64,000 nt of DNA from Huiozyma naganishii CBS 8797 (Eukaryota > Ascomycota > Saccharomycetes > Saccharomycetales > Saccharomycetaceae), in NCBI RefSeq assembly GCF_000348985.1, contig NC_035928.1, positions 310,001 to 374,000 on the forward strand, written 5' to 3'. Both the position numbers and the translations under genes were made by a program. The notes under the pieces are model-generated. The model was not told the origin of the DNA, did not search any database, and was given only the letters and a program-made list of their open reading frames with translations. Shown one piece after another: positions 1-10,004 of this stretch (within the stretch, counting starts at the first letter, position 1; each line of letters begins with the position of its first letter).

Positions 1-1114
1 CCAAATCTGGTTCAGCCAGCTTTTGAGGTGGTGCATTCGACAATAACGCCACAATCGAATTCAAAGCAGCCATTTTCACAGGTTCCTTGGAACTTTTTAG
101 GTTGGAAAATGTTTGAGTCATCAGTTTCGATGAAACAAAAATATTCAAGATATCAATCTTACCAAAATCCACTGCACTGTAAAACTCGGCAGCGATGTTA
201 AAACCATTTTCTGGAGCTCTAAGAATACCTTTCTCAAGGTTTGGCAGGAATGAGGTTTTGAATAGCTCTTCATTGATAAACTCCTTAATAAATGGAGAAA
301 GCGAGCTTTCTAAACAGGCAGTTGAAACTGGAGCCTTTCCGATGATAACTTCCTTCCCAATGAAGGCACAGTATTTCTCGACGTATTTTTCTTGTAACAA
401 GTTGTATAGAGCAGGTTTCTTTTGAAGCAGTTGTAATGCTGCCTGGACAAGTGCACCAATATAAGTCACAACACCTGCAGGTGGGAATTTCGCTTTGATG
501 CTTTCATCTAGCAAAATGTTCAACATAGTATCCATCGTCTTAGAGGTATCGTTTTCTCTGTCTAGAGTAAATACCAGGGACCGCCTCGTAGACTGAATTA
601 AACTATGGCGAATCCTTGAATTGTGCTGGTTTCTTTTCTTGTGTAATTTTTTCGTTGACTCTTGATTGTCTAATACAGCTTCCACACCACCAGTAATAAA
701 ACAGTGGGCTTCTAAGAAGTTGGAGACGTGTGACTCGAGAGTAGTTTCATCTTGAGAAGCAAACTCCAAGAAGGAATTAATCCACTCCAACAAATTTAGA
801 TAACCAGCAACAGCTTTTACACCAACATGGGGGGACACCTGGTCTATGATAAACTGTAGGTAGATTTTGAAAAGTCTTGGTTCCAAGCGTAATATGTCTT
901 TAAAAATGAGCATAACTACTTTCTTAGACGCGGTATCATTGTATGTTGCATATGTTTTTAGTAAAATAGAGGATATAAAGTTCAATTGACCAGCTTCCAA
1001 AGTTTCACTTTGAACCAGCATCTGCAACTTTTCCAAATAAGGGACTCTCTGAGTCACCTGCGAGGCATTGACCCTCGTACCTAATGTTAAGTTCACCTCC
1101 TCCCAAATAAGCAT
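1..1114 (-). CDS. GCN1: GCN1 N-terminal part, translational activator of Gcn2 (runs off the window)
   Basis: The minus-strand frame is open from an ATG at 1112-1114 to the left edge, about 371 codons, so only the amino terminus is present. An in-frame stop lies six codons upstream (TAA at 1130-1132), which fixes the start. The protein opens MLIWEEVNLTLGTRV and continues as alpha-helical, HEAT-like sequence. Segments such as AVAGYLNLLEWINSFL and GALVQAALQLLQKKPAL match the start of yeast Gcn1. Gcn1 is a very large ribosome-associated HEAT-repeat protein that, with Gcn20, helps uncharged tRNA activate the eIF2-alpha kinase Gcn2 during amino acid starvation. Its neighbour DSD1 is the same as in S. 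cerevisiae (YGL195W-YGL196W), which supports orthology. The Gcn2-binding and EF3-like regions lie outside the window. Confidence 0.93.
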   Translation of the reverse strand, partial: MLIWEEVNLTLGTRVNASQVTQRVPYLEKLQMLVQSETLEAGQLNFISSILLKTYATYNDTASKKVVMLIFKDILRLEPRLFKIYLQFIIDQVSPHVGVKAVAGYLNLLEWINSFLEFASQDETTLESHVSNFLEAHCFITGGVEAVLDNQESTKKLHKKRNQHNSRIRHSLIQSTRRSLVFTLDRENDTSKTMDTMLNILLDESIKAKFPPAGVVTYIGALVQAALQLLQKKPALYNLLQEKYVEKYCAFIGKEVIIGKAPVSTACLESSLSPFIKEFINEELFKTSFLPNLEKGILRAPENGFNIAAEFYSAVDFGKIDILNIFVSSKLMTQTFSNLKSSKEPVKMAALNSIVALLSNAPPQKLAEPDL

Positions 1115-1491
1115 GGCTGGTATGGGGTATTAACGTTGGGCGACCGCGGTGTTGGTGTCAAATAAGTACCAGGTAAAGGAAGTTGGCATTGAATCTAAAT
1201 AACTGCATTGAGTGAAAAAAAAATTGCTACTGTGTCAAACTCACAATCTGTCAAAATTTTTTTCTCGTTCGGAATGATTTATATATTACTGGGTACTTTA
1301 CTGAACCGTGACGACCGATGGAGCAGTGGCCATCCTACCTACATGGCGAACTTAGCGCACCTATACCAGTAACTACAAATCACATCAATAATATATTATC
1401 TCAAAATATATAAAGTCGCAAGTTTATGTTTCGACATATTGTTACTAACAGCCTGGCAATTAAGAGTAAGGGTAACGTATCTTTTTCCGAC
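1115..1491. other. Intergenic, GCN1 promoter and DSD1 3' end
   Basis: This 377-bp gap holds the upstream region of GCN1 and the 3' flank of DSD1, both on the minus strand. It has A/T-rich runs (an A8 tract near 1217-1224) and ATATAT stretches near 1390-1410 suited to a yeast 3' end. I see no gene, RNA or repeat. Confidence 0.6.
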
Positions 1492-2769
1492 TCACCATTT
1501 CTGAAACGGTAGCCATACATCCGTCACCATCCCATTGTCATCCACAACGAAATAGTACGGAAACTGGGCCATGACAATGCAGGCATGTTGTGGTAGAATT
1601 GCGATTTTAGTACCCAAAGCGAAATGCTCCGTAGTCGAACCCTCACACGGTTTCAGAATCCCATGTTCTTGCGAGACACGGTCCACATACCAATCAATAT
1701 TGTAAGGTTTACTGTCAAGTACCTCATTCGCTTTGACACAAACACCATGACCCTTGTATTTGGAGGTCTCTCTCGTAAGTGCCATCACGCCAGTATTGGT
1801 TAAAATTTCGTTTCTTTCTTCATAATGGGAGACTACAGATCCCAGTACAAAACCCGCTATCTCATAATCTTTAATACAACCCGTTGAGAGCTGTTGTAGA
1901 TCGTACAGGCAGTAGTTACCACAATGTATCTCTAATGTTCCTATCAATTTATTCTGCACGAAGTCAATCAAAAGGGGCTCATCTCGGATCCTCAGTGAAT
2001 TTGATGTTGGAGTGGCACCAACAGACAGGACCAGCTTGCTAACATCCAATGATTCGAGCTGTTTCTTAATTTCAACAGCAGCTTCATTGACAGCCTGGAT
2101 TTCATCCATGAGTAATTTGTGGGAATCGATGATACTGGTCAAACTATAACTATGACCGGCATGTGCGTAAATACCATACAACTGAACAACTTCTAAGACC
2201 TCCGGATCTGACAACCTAGAAAGTGTTTGACGGAACTCTTTCGAATGGCATACGACACCTGCCCTACGGGTGCCCATATCTATTTTCAGGAACACGGACC
2301 ACTTTTTAGTCTCTTGAGGCCTACCAAACTTTACTAGGTTATCGAGGTGCTCTTTGCAGTCAACAAATATCCTCAGATGGTCTACCATTTTCGACAAGGC
2401 GACTAAGGATTCCAAGTACTCTGGAATACACGCAGGTAAACTAAAGCAAATATCTTTTACGTAATCTTTACCAGTCTTATCTTCATAATCCAGTAACCCC
2501 TGTGCTTCTTTGACTGTGGAGATAAGAATTGAGTCTGTGGGATTGTTTACCAGCCCGACACCTAATTGCTTGAAAGTACCTTTAGCGGTCTTATGTGTCT
2601 TTATATGTGCTCTAAATTTAACATTTTTTCCAGTGGCCGATCTTAACTCCTCCACGTTTTCAAGCATCATGATGCAATTCTCATTGAATTTCCGCTCATT
2701 GATGACAAAGGAAGGTGTAGGCAGTTCTTTAAAATGCACACCCTTATAGATCGATAGCAAATCAGACAT
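1492..2769 (-). CDS. DSD1: D-serine dehydratase, PLP- and zinc-dependent
   Basis: The predicted 425-residue enzyme converts D-serine to pyruvate and ammonia in the cytosol. It belongs to the fold-III alanine racemase-like PLP family of eukaryotic D-serine dehydratases. The segment FRAHIKTHKTAKG near residue 60 carries the PLP-binding lysine. The C-terminal ILPQHACIVMAQFPYYFV segment carries the His and Cys that bind zinc in this family. The end DVWLPFQKW is the same as in S. cerevisiae Dsd1. I chose the ATG at 2767-2769 (MSDLLSIYKG) because it aligns with the yeast start. The frame stays open upstream but only reaches non-ATG codons. It lies tandem between GCN1 and MDS3, as in S. cerevisiae. 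Confidence 0.96.
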   Translation of the reverse strand: MSDLLSIYKGVHFKELPTPSFVINERKFNENCIMMLENVEELRSATGKNVKFRAHIKTHKTAKGTFKQLGVGLVNNPTDSILISTVKEAQGLLDYEDKTGKDYVKDICFSLPACIPEYLESLVALSKMVDHLRIFVDCKEHLDNLVKFGRPQETKKWSVFLKIDMGTRRAGVVCHSKEFRQTLSRLSDPEVLEVVQLYGIYAHAGHSYSLTSIIDSHKLLMDEIQAVNEAAVEIKKQLESLDVSKLVLSVGATPTSNSLRIRDEPLLIDFVQNKLIGTLEIHCGNYCLYDLQQLSTGCIKDYEIAGFVLGSVVSHYEERNEILTNTGVMALTRETSKYKGHGVCVKANEVLDSKPYNIDWYVDRVSQEHGILKPCEGSTTEHFALGTKIAILPQHACIVMAQFPYYFVVDDNGMVTDVWLPFQKW

Positions 2770-3095
2770 TCCCAAATATTCTTTTATTGCGTTTAGGTTC
2801 AAAATTGATTGACTGAGTATATGTGTGCTTTGATAGAAAAGAAACAACCGGGTATATACTTAGGTAACCTGTGACAACACACACCCGATATACGTTCAAA
2901 CCTCTTATTACGTTGCGATAATCAAAGTGATCAAAAATGAAAAGAGGAAAAAACTGAAAAATTCAAATACATAGCAAAAGCTTTATAGATGCTCTTCAGA
3001 TAGAACTACCCCATGGAAAGTATAATGTTTTTACACGCAGTTATAGTTGTAACACCAAAACTTACGTATTCAGACCTTGCAATGTTGAACCCATA
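2770..3095. other. Intergenic, DSD1 promoter
   Basis: This 326-bp gap separates the DSD1 start from the MDS3 stop codon. I see only A/T-rich flanking sequence (GAAAAGAGGAAAAAACTGAAAA-type tracts near 2938-2960, typical of nucleosome-poor yeast promoters). A small plus-strand frame here overlaps the MDS3 3' end and has no recognisable product. Confidence 0.5.
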
Positions 3096-6000
3096 CTATC
3101 GACTTTCTTTTTTATTGCTTTTCAAGTCCTTGGACAATTCTATGCAGTCCAGGCATCTTATCATGAGCTTGCTATCGTTAACCAGCACCACAGTTCGATA
3201 GATGGATTTAATCACATAATCAACTGGTGGTAACGCATTGGGGGATATCATGTTCTCCAAAACCAGTGCATTAAATTCTTTGTTCAACAAAGTGTCTCTA
3301 TGAACCTTCCCGGCACTAACTGGAGGAGCTGTACCAATGGTAGCACTTCTATTTGCAAAATTCCCTTGAAACTTTCCTGGTGCTTGTAGAGTGCTGTTTA
3401 TCTTGAGAAGGGGGTCGACCGACTCTTCAAAATAATCTTCACCCTTTTTAACCTTGCTTCTCATTTTCTTCAAAGACAGCAGACCTAAGCCAGCATCTAA
3501 ATTAGAGGTGGAGCCGTCGTCCCGCGTTTTGTCGTGTGTACTGGAACTCTTTGATGAGCTACGACCCTTTTCACCGTTAGAGGTATTGTCCTCATGGTAA
3601 ATTTTTGAGTCAGGCTCAGAATTTGAGGTCTCACGTCCCATTGTTGGGTAATTTCCACTTTTTGCACTTCCAGGGGTCCCGCTGTTGCTGCTGCTACTTG
3701 TTTCGGAGTCTGAATTTTCCATAAGGTTCCCCTCCATAGACGAGTCAATAAGGGCCATTTCCCTTTCGTTTGTAATTTGTTTATCGCTCTTAATGGGTCC
3801 GGGCTTTCTAAACTGAATTTTGTGCTTTGTATCTATACTCAGGTCATCAAATCCAAACTTTAAAGTTTGTGGGTCAATTTCCTTGCTCAAACTTGACTTC
3901 TTTTTCGATCGAGGTGAGAAAGTAGAGCTGGGTCTCTTTTGATCCAGATTCAGATTCGGCGGGAATCCAATGGAACCGACTGAAGCAAAACTCGCTCTTG
4001 GACTGTAAACGACCGGGAATGCATTGGAGAAGGACGAGAAACTGTCATTTTTCGCAGATTCTTTCTCGTACTGTTCCCCACCATCACTAAACCCACGAGT
4101 ACTAACTGAGTAGTTACGAGAGTACCTTTCTAATAAATTCAACTCTAGGAAACCGTCATCTATTGCCTCTAAGGAACTCTTGATTCGTTCTAAATCCAAA
4201 TACTGTTTATTTTTGGATAAATAGTCATTTACCAATGCTTCTTCGCCGTTGAATACAATGCAAGCTTTCTGCTTTAGTGTCTGTTTCAAAGAGTTGCAAA
4301 TAACATAGAGACTTTCCTCCTTTCGCCCAACTAGGGAATACAGCACTTCGGATATCAGACTGTACAGGAGAGGGATCTCATATATTTTACCCATGACGAG
4401 TAAGTCTAAAATAACTGGGGCTAAAAGCCATTTCCCGTTTACTTGACCAGTGTAGAAAAACTCTGCAAATGCCCGAACGCTCAGCGTTGGCCAGGGCATA
4501 TACAGAGTTCGTGGTATCATCAGAGGTTCGAGATCATTCATATCACAATAGGGAAAGCTTCCAGCGCTGTCCGTATTCGAGGTGATTGATAATCTCGACT
4601 TCTCTCCCGTTGCGGCGCAAGAGTTAGAGGCTCCTGGTGGAGGTCGGTGGGTCCTACTTGTAGATTGTGACGAAGGCACACTTGGAAGTCTTGGTCTTTC
4701 TGGGGTTGGAAATGGGAAAGCTGGGTATTTGTTCGTATGGTCATGTCCCTTTAATTGGTTATAATTGAGTGCAGAGGCCATTTCGTAACTGTCATCCAAA
4801 ATTTCCTTGTCCAGGGAGTTATGGACGGGTTCCGGTGGAAGCTGAGTATCCGAGAAACTTCCCGTACTACTATAAGACGGTTTCCTAGATGATAGTGGGC
4901 TGTTCCGGTTGGACAACGAGAATTCGTTAAAGGATATGATGCTCCGGGTAGATTGAGGCGGGACTGGTATTGATTCTTCTGGAGCTTGCTGCAACGGTGG
5001 GATTCTGACGTTCAAAATACCTGGAAAAGTTGGTTCCACCCCTATTAGACTGTTCTTTCTACTATTCCCAGCACTATTGCTGTGGTTTATCCCTGAATTA
5101 CCTGTTCTATCTGATGATGAGCTTACATACGAAATCGAGCTTCGGGCGCTGGTTGGGTATCTCAGATTTGAGTGAGCTGGGACGAAGGATTCATTTTGCT
5201 TTATTGACGGCATTGTTGGATGGGACGACCGTCTTGCGTTCTCCGGTTTCCCTATTGCGCTATTACCATTGTTGAACATTTCTGAAGGCAGCCCCAAAAG
5301 AGACGAACGCCTCTTTTCTGTCTGTGTTGTATGTGGTGCTATTGCCCTGTCCAATTTGTCCGGTGATGGCGATGAAGTTTTCTCTTGAAAGGGGACTCTA
5401 AATACCATACCACCAGAGGAGCTAGTAGTCGAGCCGGTGGTAACCGATCTTTTCAACTCTACGGCATTCAGCCCGCTGACAACACTGCCCTTCCGACTCT
5501 TGCTTGGATTTGTAGTGGCTACAGAGGAATGCGGTGGAACACCTTCATCATCATAGTTACTGTTGAATGTAACATTCGACATTTTGGTTTTACTTGCCGT
5601 AGGCTTTGTTAGTCCGGTAGCTACATTGCTGTTCGTGCGTGAAAATTGAGTCAATGGAGTGGATGCCGGAGGTGTGCTGTTACTGTTGCTGTTGCTGTTT
5701 CCTTCACCATCTTGGCCCCCACTGTTCTGCGATGGATTTGCGAGGTTCCCAGTAGAATATCTGTTGAAGAAGTTTGGCAGTGACCCTGCGGAGGACCAAC
5801 GGGACCCACGTCTAGATAAATCTTTCGAACTGAGTCTTGATCTGATCGGGGATAAATTAATCAGTTGGGACCGTTTCCCGGAGGCCTCGTACTCTGTTAC
5901 TGCGTCGGAGTACCCCCTGGAAAGAAGGTGATCGAAGTAGCGCCCCCACCGTTTCCTTAGCAGGTACAGGGGCACTCCAACAGATTCTCCCTCGGACGTA

Positions 6001-7886
6001 ATGAATTCGAAATCAGAAAGTGAGTTCCCAAATATTTCGAGGGCGTCTTTACCCAAGACCATGGCGTACGGTGGGAACACTGATCTAATGGTGCTGACCT
6101 CCATTGGTGGTGCGATGTACCTGATATATTTTTCGAACTGTGAGGTTGCGGCGGAGGTGAAGTCTTCCTTAGCCTTCAAGTGTTCCTCCTCTCTTTCCCT
6201 CGTGGCAGATTCCTTGAATATTTCGTCCAAATTATTGTGTAGTAGTGAGTTGGACATGGCTGTCTGGTTGGACAAGGCATTGACCTCGTACAACGGGTGC
6301 ACTGTCTTGTTAAATGCGTTTAACATTGCAAGACTGAAAGTTTCTATGTAGTCGAATTTCTGCACGCTGGGGAGGTACCCATCGTCCTTCTTTGTCCCCA
6401 GGAGCAGTGCTCTGTGGTGTGACTTCCACACAAACACTCTCCAGAACCTGTGTATTTCCAGCTGGGATTCTGGGCAGTTTATGTCCACCCTAGTCCACTT
6501 TCCTGACGGTATGTCAAAAATGAAGCAGCAGAAGTTCAACGTGTTCCTATCAGGATGGAACCCGCCCATAATGATATTGTATCCGAAAGTGTCCCCCGTC
6601 GGGGATTTGAGGTTGAAAGGTTCCAACAGGAATTCCTTATGTTGCAATGACGTGTACGCCATTCTTATACCCTGCGAGTTCGACACAAGGGGAAGTGCTG
6701 TTATCGGCGAGACGATCCTGTCGTCTGCTTTTGAGGCACCGATCTGGCTGTCATCGGAGATATCCTCCTTTGAGTGGGATGTGCTTCCACCTCTGCTGCG
6801 TGTATCCTGGCTATTCGGCGTGTAGAATGCGAGTGCTGGGATTCGAGCCTTGTTGTCCTCCACGAGGATGGAGAAGTTGCGTTCTCTGGCGAGACTGACG
6901 GTATTCCCATCAATATTTGCTGAGAGGTTCATTGGATCCGGTGGAGTGACTTCGAATTGCCAGCAGTTCTGCGTTACATTGTATATGTCTATGGTGTTGA
7001 TTGGTTCGTTGAGGTTGTTAAGACCGCCAACGATGATCAGTTTCGTGTCCCTTGTATCCCTGAGCTCGTTCTTGACATGCACGGTGTGGTTAAACCTCCT
7101 CGCGATGGACGGGTTCCTGCTGAGCAGCGTCCATTTGTTGGTGAGGAGGTCGAGCTTCCAGAGCTCGTTTGTGGCGACCAGTTCGTACCCGTTCTGCGGG
7201 GAAACGACGAGTCCGCCGAAGATGAACAGCGAGTGGTCCACGTAGCACATCGCGTGGAACAGTCGTTCACTGAGATCACACACGACGAGTGGTTTATCCT
7301 TAGTGAGTTCTGAGGTGGATTTCGAGTCCGTGTTGTCGAGATCCGCAGCCGCAACTCCAGACTCCTCTTGTCCCTGCCCATCGAGCGGCTGCTCCATGTC
7401 GCGGTCCACGGTCGTCTCCAACCTGGTCCACGACCGCGAGACAAGATCTAGAAAGAACGTCTCCGAGCTGATCCACTGGTCTAGGTTCTGGAAAGTGATC
7501 CCGTTGTTCTTCCTCCTGGCGAAGTACAGTATGAGTTCCTTCTGTATGTTGAGTGAGTTGACCTGGTGCAAATTCAAGGGGATGGTGAGCCCACCATGGA
7601 CGTACACATTGGACCTTGTGAGTGTGACCGCTGCACCTGTACGTAACTCCAACATCAGTTTCCTTCGGAGACACTCGTCCAGCGGCTCGTCCTCTGATCC
7701 GTTCAACGCAGGCGTCGAGCTCGCTGCGGTCAGGTTGTGCGGGGGCGGTAGCAAGGGCAATTTTAGCGGGTAGCATTTACAATCTGTCGGCTGCAACATA
7801 TCTAACTTTGTGTGTACCGTTTCTCCTGTGTTTGCCCTTTGTTGTTGTTGTTGTGCCAGGGTACAGCAGCCCTTCGGACTTTCCAT
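3096..7886 (-). CDS. MDS3: MDS3, kelch-repeat regulator (TOR / pH and sporulation signalling)
   Basis: The predicted protein is 1596 residues (S. cerevisiae Mds3 is near 1490). The N-terminal 600 or so residues contain kelch-type blade motifs: LFHAMCYVDHSLFIFGGL, TKLIIVGGLNNLNEPINTIDIYN and YNIIMGGFHPDRNT. A long Ser/Asn/Thr-rich low-complexity middle follows. A conserved C-terminal block around MPWPTLSVRAFAEFFYTGQV resembles a BTB-like segment. Mds3 and its paralogue Pmd1 act as negative regulators of early meiotic gene expression, linked to TOR signalling. Two ATGs compete for the start: 7884-7886 (MESPKGCCTL, with a five-Gln run) and 7797-7799 (MLQPTDCKCYPLKLP). The second lines up with the yeast start, so the first 29 residues are uncertain. 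An (AT)n tract sits directly upstream. Confidence 0.93.
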   Translation of the reverse strand: MESPKGCCTLAQQQQQRANTGETVHTKLDMLQPTDCKCYPLKLPLLPPPHNLTAASSTPALNGSEDEPLDECLRRKLMLELRTGAAVTLTRSNVYVHGGLTIPLNLHQVNSLNIQKELILYFARRKNNGITFQNLDQWISSETFFLDLVSRSWTRLETTVDRDMEQPLDGQGQEESGVAAADLDNTDSKSTSELTKDKPLVVCDLSERLFHAMCYVDHSLFIFGGLVVSPQNGYELVATNELWKLDLLTNKWTLLSRNPSIARRFNHTVHVKNELRDTRDTKLIIVGGLNNLNEPINTIDIYNVTQNCWQFEVTPPDPMNLSANIDGNTVSLARERNFSILVEDNKARIPALAFYTPNSQDTRSRGGSTSHSKEDISDDSQIGASKADDRIVSPITALPLVSNSQGIRMAYTSLQHKEFLLEPFNLKSPTGDTFGYNIIMGGFHPDRNTLNFCCFIFDIPSGKWTRVDINCPESQLEIHRFWRVFVWKSHHRALLLGTKKDDGYLPSVQKFDYIETFSLAMLNAFNKTVHPLYEVNALSNQTAMSNSLLHNNLDEIFKESATREREEEHLKAKEDFTSAATSQFEKYIRYIAPPMEVSTIRSVFPPYAMVLGKDALEIFGNSLSDFEFITSEGESVGVPLYLLRKRWGRYFDHLLSRGYSDAVTEYEASGKRSQLINLSPIRSRLSSKDLSRRGSRWSSAGSLPNFFNRYSTGNLANPSQNSGGQDGEGNSNSNSNSTPPASTPLTQFSRTNSNVATGLTKPTASKTKMSNVTFNSNYDDEGVPPHSSVATTNPSKSRKGSVVSGLNAVELKRSVTTGSTTSSSGGMVFRVPFQEKTSSPSPDKLDRAIAPHTTQTEKRRSSLLGLPSEMFNNGNSAIGKPENARRSSHPTMPSIKQNESFVPAHSNLRYPTSARSSISYVSSSSDRTGNSGINHSNSAGNSRKNSLIGVEPTFPGILNVRIPPLQQAPEESIPVPPQSTRSIISFNEFSLSNRNSPLSSRKPSYSSTGSFSDTQLPPEPVHNSLDKEILDDSYEMASALNYNQLKGHDHTNKYPAFPFPTPERPRLPSVPSSQSTSRTHRPPPGASNSCAATGEKSRLSITSNTDSAGSFPYCDMNDLEPLMIPRTLYMPWPTLSVRAFAEFFYTGQVNGKWLLAPVILDLLVMGKIYEIPLLYSLISEVLYSLVGRKEESLYVICNSLKQTLKQKACIVFNGEEALVNDYLSKNKQYLDLERIKSSLEAIDDGFLELNLLERYSRNYSVSTRGFSDGGEQYEKESAKNDSFSSFSNAFPVVYSPRASFASVGSIGFPPNLNLDQKRPSSTFSPRSKKKSSLSKEIDPQTLKFGFDDLSIDTKHKIQFRKPGPIKSDKQITNEREMALIDSSMEGNLMENSDSETSSSSNSGTPGSAKSGNYPTMGRETSNSEPDSKIYHEDNTSNGEKGRSSSKSSSTHDKTRDDGSTSNLDAGLGLLSLKKMRSKVKKGEDYFEESVDPLLKINSTLQAPGKFQGNFANRSATIGTAPPVSAGKVHRDTLLNKEFNALVLENMISPNALPPVDYVIKSIYRTVVLVNDSKLMIRCLDCIELSKDLKSNKKESR

Positions 7887-7892
7887 ATTAAA

Positions 7893-7914
7893 ATATATAT
7901 ATATATATATATAT
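7893..7914. repeat. (AT)11 microsatellite upstream of MDS3
   Basis: Eleven uninterrupted AT units lie 7 bp upstream of the longer MDS3 start codon. The tract can serve as a TATA-like element or lie in the 5' leader. Similar tracts precede ACH1 and FUS3. Confidence 0.9.
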
Positions 7915-7987
7915 TTGTATATACGTTGTGACGAAACGGGACAGGGGAGAGACACGAAAGGGTATATAGGGTCCTCCAGTGTCCCAG

Positions 7988-8674
7988 TTACAATGCTGTA
8001 GAGATCCATCCGAGTGCCAAGAGACACAGTCCCAATGGGAATATCTGTACAAACCCTTTACTCTTGGTTACTAGGGAGATTGCCGTGAGTGACCAGACCA
8101 TGCACGCAGCGAGCGACAAAAGTTTGAGTGCTGTGGTCCCACGGACCGCCCAACGGTGATCCCTCCCCAAAGCTCTAAACACGAGAGGCAACACTGTCTG
8201 TACGGCCACTGCGTTGACCATCTGTGGGAATAGACAGTACCCAGACAGCGAGACGTACGAGATGACAGAGACGTTATCGTACGGTTTCGCGAGTCTCAGA
8301 TGCAACGCCATTACTAGCAACACAAACCAACAGCACACGAATATGCTGGAGAAGAGTGCCTTCGCGTGTGATACACACAGCGAGTACACTATCACGAACG
8401 TGAGGGGTGCCCACATGTCGCAGTGACTATCGATCGATTCACTGCCTTGCTGCTGCTCCGAAGTCGCTGCAGCCTGTAGAAATGCCCTTGTAGGGAAATG
8501 CGGGTACACGACCATCTTCAACCGAGCATTAATCTCGAGCACGTCCCGCTTCAAAGTCTTGATGACGGTCTCGTCGAGCGTGCCCCTGTTGTACTGCGGC
8601 GCCATCTGGCCCTGCAGCCCGATCCCCGCCGCAGCCACATCTGGCTCTGTAAAATCTGCCTCCACACTGTCCAT
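7988..8674 (-). CDS. YIP4: YIP4, Yip1-family Rab-interacting membrane protein
   Basis: The predicted 228-residue protein has a short acidic cytosolic N-terminus and the signature RGTLDETVIKTLKRDVLEINARLKMVVYPHFP (quoted in parts: RGTLDETVIKTLK, then VYPHFP). About five hydrophobic segments fill the C-terminal two thirds, including FVLLVMALHLRL and YVSLSGYCLFPQMV. This is the Yip1/YIPF architecture. These proteins sit in Golgi and ER membranes and bind prenylated Rab GTPases (Ypt1, Ypt31) in vesicle transport. The ATG at 8672-8674 is the only sensible start. The stop lies 101 bp upstream of the MDS3 start and the two genes are tandem, as in S. cerevisiae (YGL198W-YGL197W). Confidence 0.95.
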   Translation of the reverse strand: MDSVEADFTEPDVAAAGIGLQGQMAPQYNRGTLDETVIKTLKRDVLEINARLKMVVYPHFPTRAFLQAAATSEQQQGSESIDSHCDMWAPLTFVIVYSLCVSHAKALFSSIFVCCWFVLLVMALHLRLAKPYDNVSVISYVSLSGYCLFPQMVNAVAVQTVLPLVFRALGRDHRWAVRGTTALKLLSLAACMVWSLTAISLVTKSKGFVQIFPLGLCLLALGWISTAL

Positions 8675-9117
8675 GGGAGAGTGTTACTTAGGGCAGTCCC
8701 CCAAGCTAAGAACCCTCTAACGCCTCTTCCTCTTCTTCTTCTTCTTCTGTTTGAACCCGTATTAAGAGATTACGGGTGAATACCATTTCGTGAAAAGTGA
8801 TAAATGGAGTAGCCGGGGAAAAGCGTGGGGAAACACCTTACAAACTCGGCCCACCCACGATAGCAACAACTACAGCAACTACAGTGACCCTCCAACCTTC
8901 TACCCACACAGCAGTGCCAACATCAACAACCGTCAACAACCGTCTCATCGTCTTCCTTTGAACGAAACGCGAATCCCAAGAAAAAAAACTAGCAAAAAAA
9001 CTGCAAAAAACGACGACACGTCGATTCCAACTACTACGATTCCAAGTACGTGTTGGTTGCAATTGAGGGAGTATACAGTCGTTCACAGAGTCTCACACCT
9101 CACCCTCCCACACCAGT
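8675..9117. promoter_or_regulatory. Divergent YIP4/EMP24 intergenic region
   Basis: The 443-bp gap separates two divergent secretory-pathway genes. It has a CTT-rich stretch at about 8724-8748 and poly-A runs (AAAAAAACTAGCAAAAAAAC) near 8981-9007. I recognise no specific factor site and no RNA gene. Confidence 0.5.
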
Positions 9118-9735
9118 ATGCTTCTCTGCTCTATTAAACAAGCCATTGGCGCGTGTCTAATGCTGCTGTGCGCGGTTCAGGCACACAACGTGCTGCTGCC
9201 ACCGTACGGGCGTAGATGTTTCTTCGAGAACCTCAACAAGGGAGACGAGCTGGCCGTGTCGTACCAGTTTGGTAACAGGGACCCAGACCATCAAACGCAG
9301 TTGACGGGTGATTTTGTAGTGTATGGTCCAGAGAGGAACGACGTTCTGAAGGCAGAGAGGGGACAGTCCCATGGGGACGTGTCCTTGACCGTTCCATACA
9401 AGGGGAAGTTCCAGTACTGTTTTGTCAATGAGAACTCTGGGATTGAAACCAAGGATGTCACTTTCAACATCCATGGGGTTATCTACGTGGACCCATCGGA
9501 CCCGGAGGCGAACACGCTGGACGGGGCGGTCACGAGATTGTCGAACTTGGTCCATACGGTTCAAGATGAACAAAGTTACATCGTCATTAGAGAACGGACG
9601 CACAGAAACACGGCAGAATCGACAAACGATAGGGTCAAGTGGTGGTCTGTCTTCCAATTGGGTGTTGTCATCGTCAACTCCGTCTTCCAGATCTACTACC
9701 TGAAGAGATTCTTTGAAGTGACCTCAATCGTGTAA
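9118..9735 (+). CDS. EMP24: EMP24, p24-family COPII cargo receptor
   Basis: The predicted 205-residue type I membrane protein has four parts. A signal peptide ends near VQAHNVLLPP. A GOLD domain follows, with the conserved Cys pair in GRRCFFENLN and FQYCFVNENS. A membrane-proximal coiled coil comes next, then one C-terminal transmembrane helix (SVFQLGVVIVNSVFQIYYL) with a short cytosolic tail containing the FF motif and ending in hydrophobic residues. Emp24 forms the p24 complex with Erv25, Erp1 and Erp2, which cycles between ER and Golgi and selects cargo such as GPI-anchored proteins into COPII vesicles. Together with YIP4 it keeps the chromosome VII order seen in S. cerevisiae. Synteny with that block stops after this gene. 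Confidence 0.96.
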   Translation: MLLCSIKQAIGACLMLLCAVQAHNVLLPPYGRRCFFENLNKGDELAVSYQFGNRDPDHQTQLTGDFVVYGPERNDVLKAERGQSHGDVSLTVPYKGKFQYCFVNENSGIETKDVTFNIHGVIYVDPSDPEANTLDGAVTRLSNLVHTVQDEQSYIVIRERTHRNTAESTNDRVKWWSVFQLGVVIVNSVFQIYYLKRFFEVTSIV

Positions 9736-9994
9736 ATGGGGCAAGGGAGCTTACGCGAAAACACAAACAACCCGGTACAGTATGGGTTACTCTCCTATAT
9801 ACGTATATAAAAGTATCACCCGTATCACGAATTAGTACACTATTTTGATCTGTGAGAAACCAACAAAAAAGGAAGAACAGAGGGGAAATGTGATGGTATG
9901 CTAGCAAGTGTTGATGTTACAGCTGCTCTGGGTGATCTCCCTGGAGCTTGTACCGGAGACCTCTCGTATCGTGCAGCGGGAGCTGCAAAAAGAT

Positions 9995-10000
9995 AAAAAA
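9995..10000 (-). terminator. Pol III terminator of tRNA-His
   Basis: Six consecutive T residues on the minus strand begin 4 bp past the tRNA 3' end. This is the usual yeast RNA polymerase III stop signal. Confidence 0.8.
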
Positions 10001-10004
10001 TAAA

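Noticed and set aside
7037..7776. Several antisense and shifted frames within the MDS3 5' half
   Set aside because: They overlap the conserved kelch coding region and come from its GC-rich composition.
8724..8748. CTT repeat as a coding poly-Lys/Glu tract
   Set aside because: It lies between the YIP4 and EMP24 starts and is not in a conserved frame; it is a simple repeat in the promoter.
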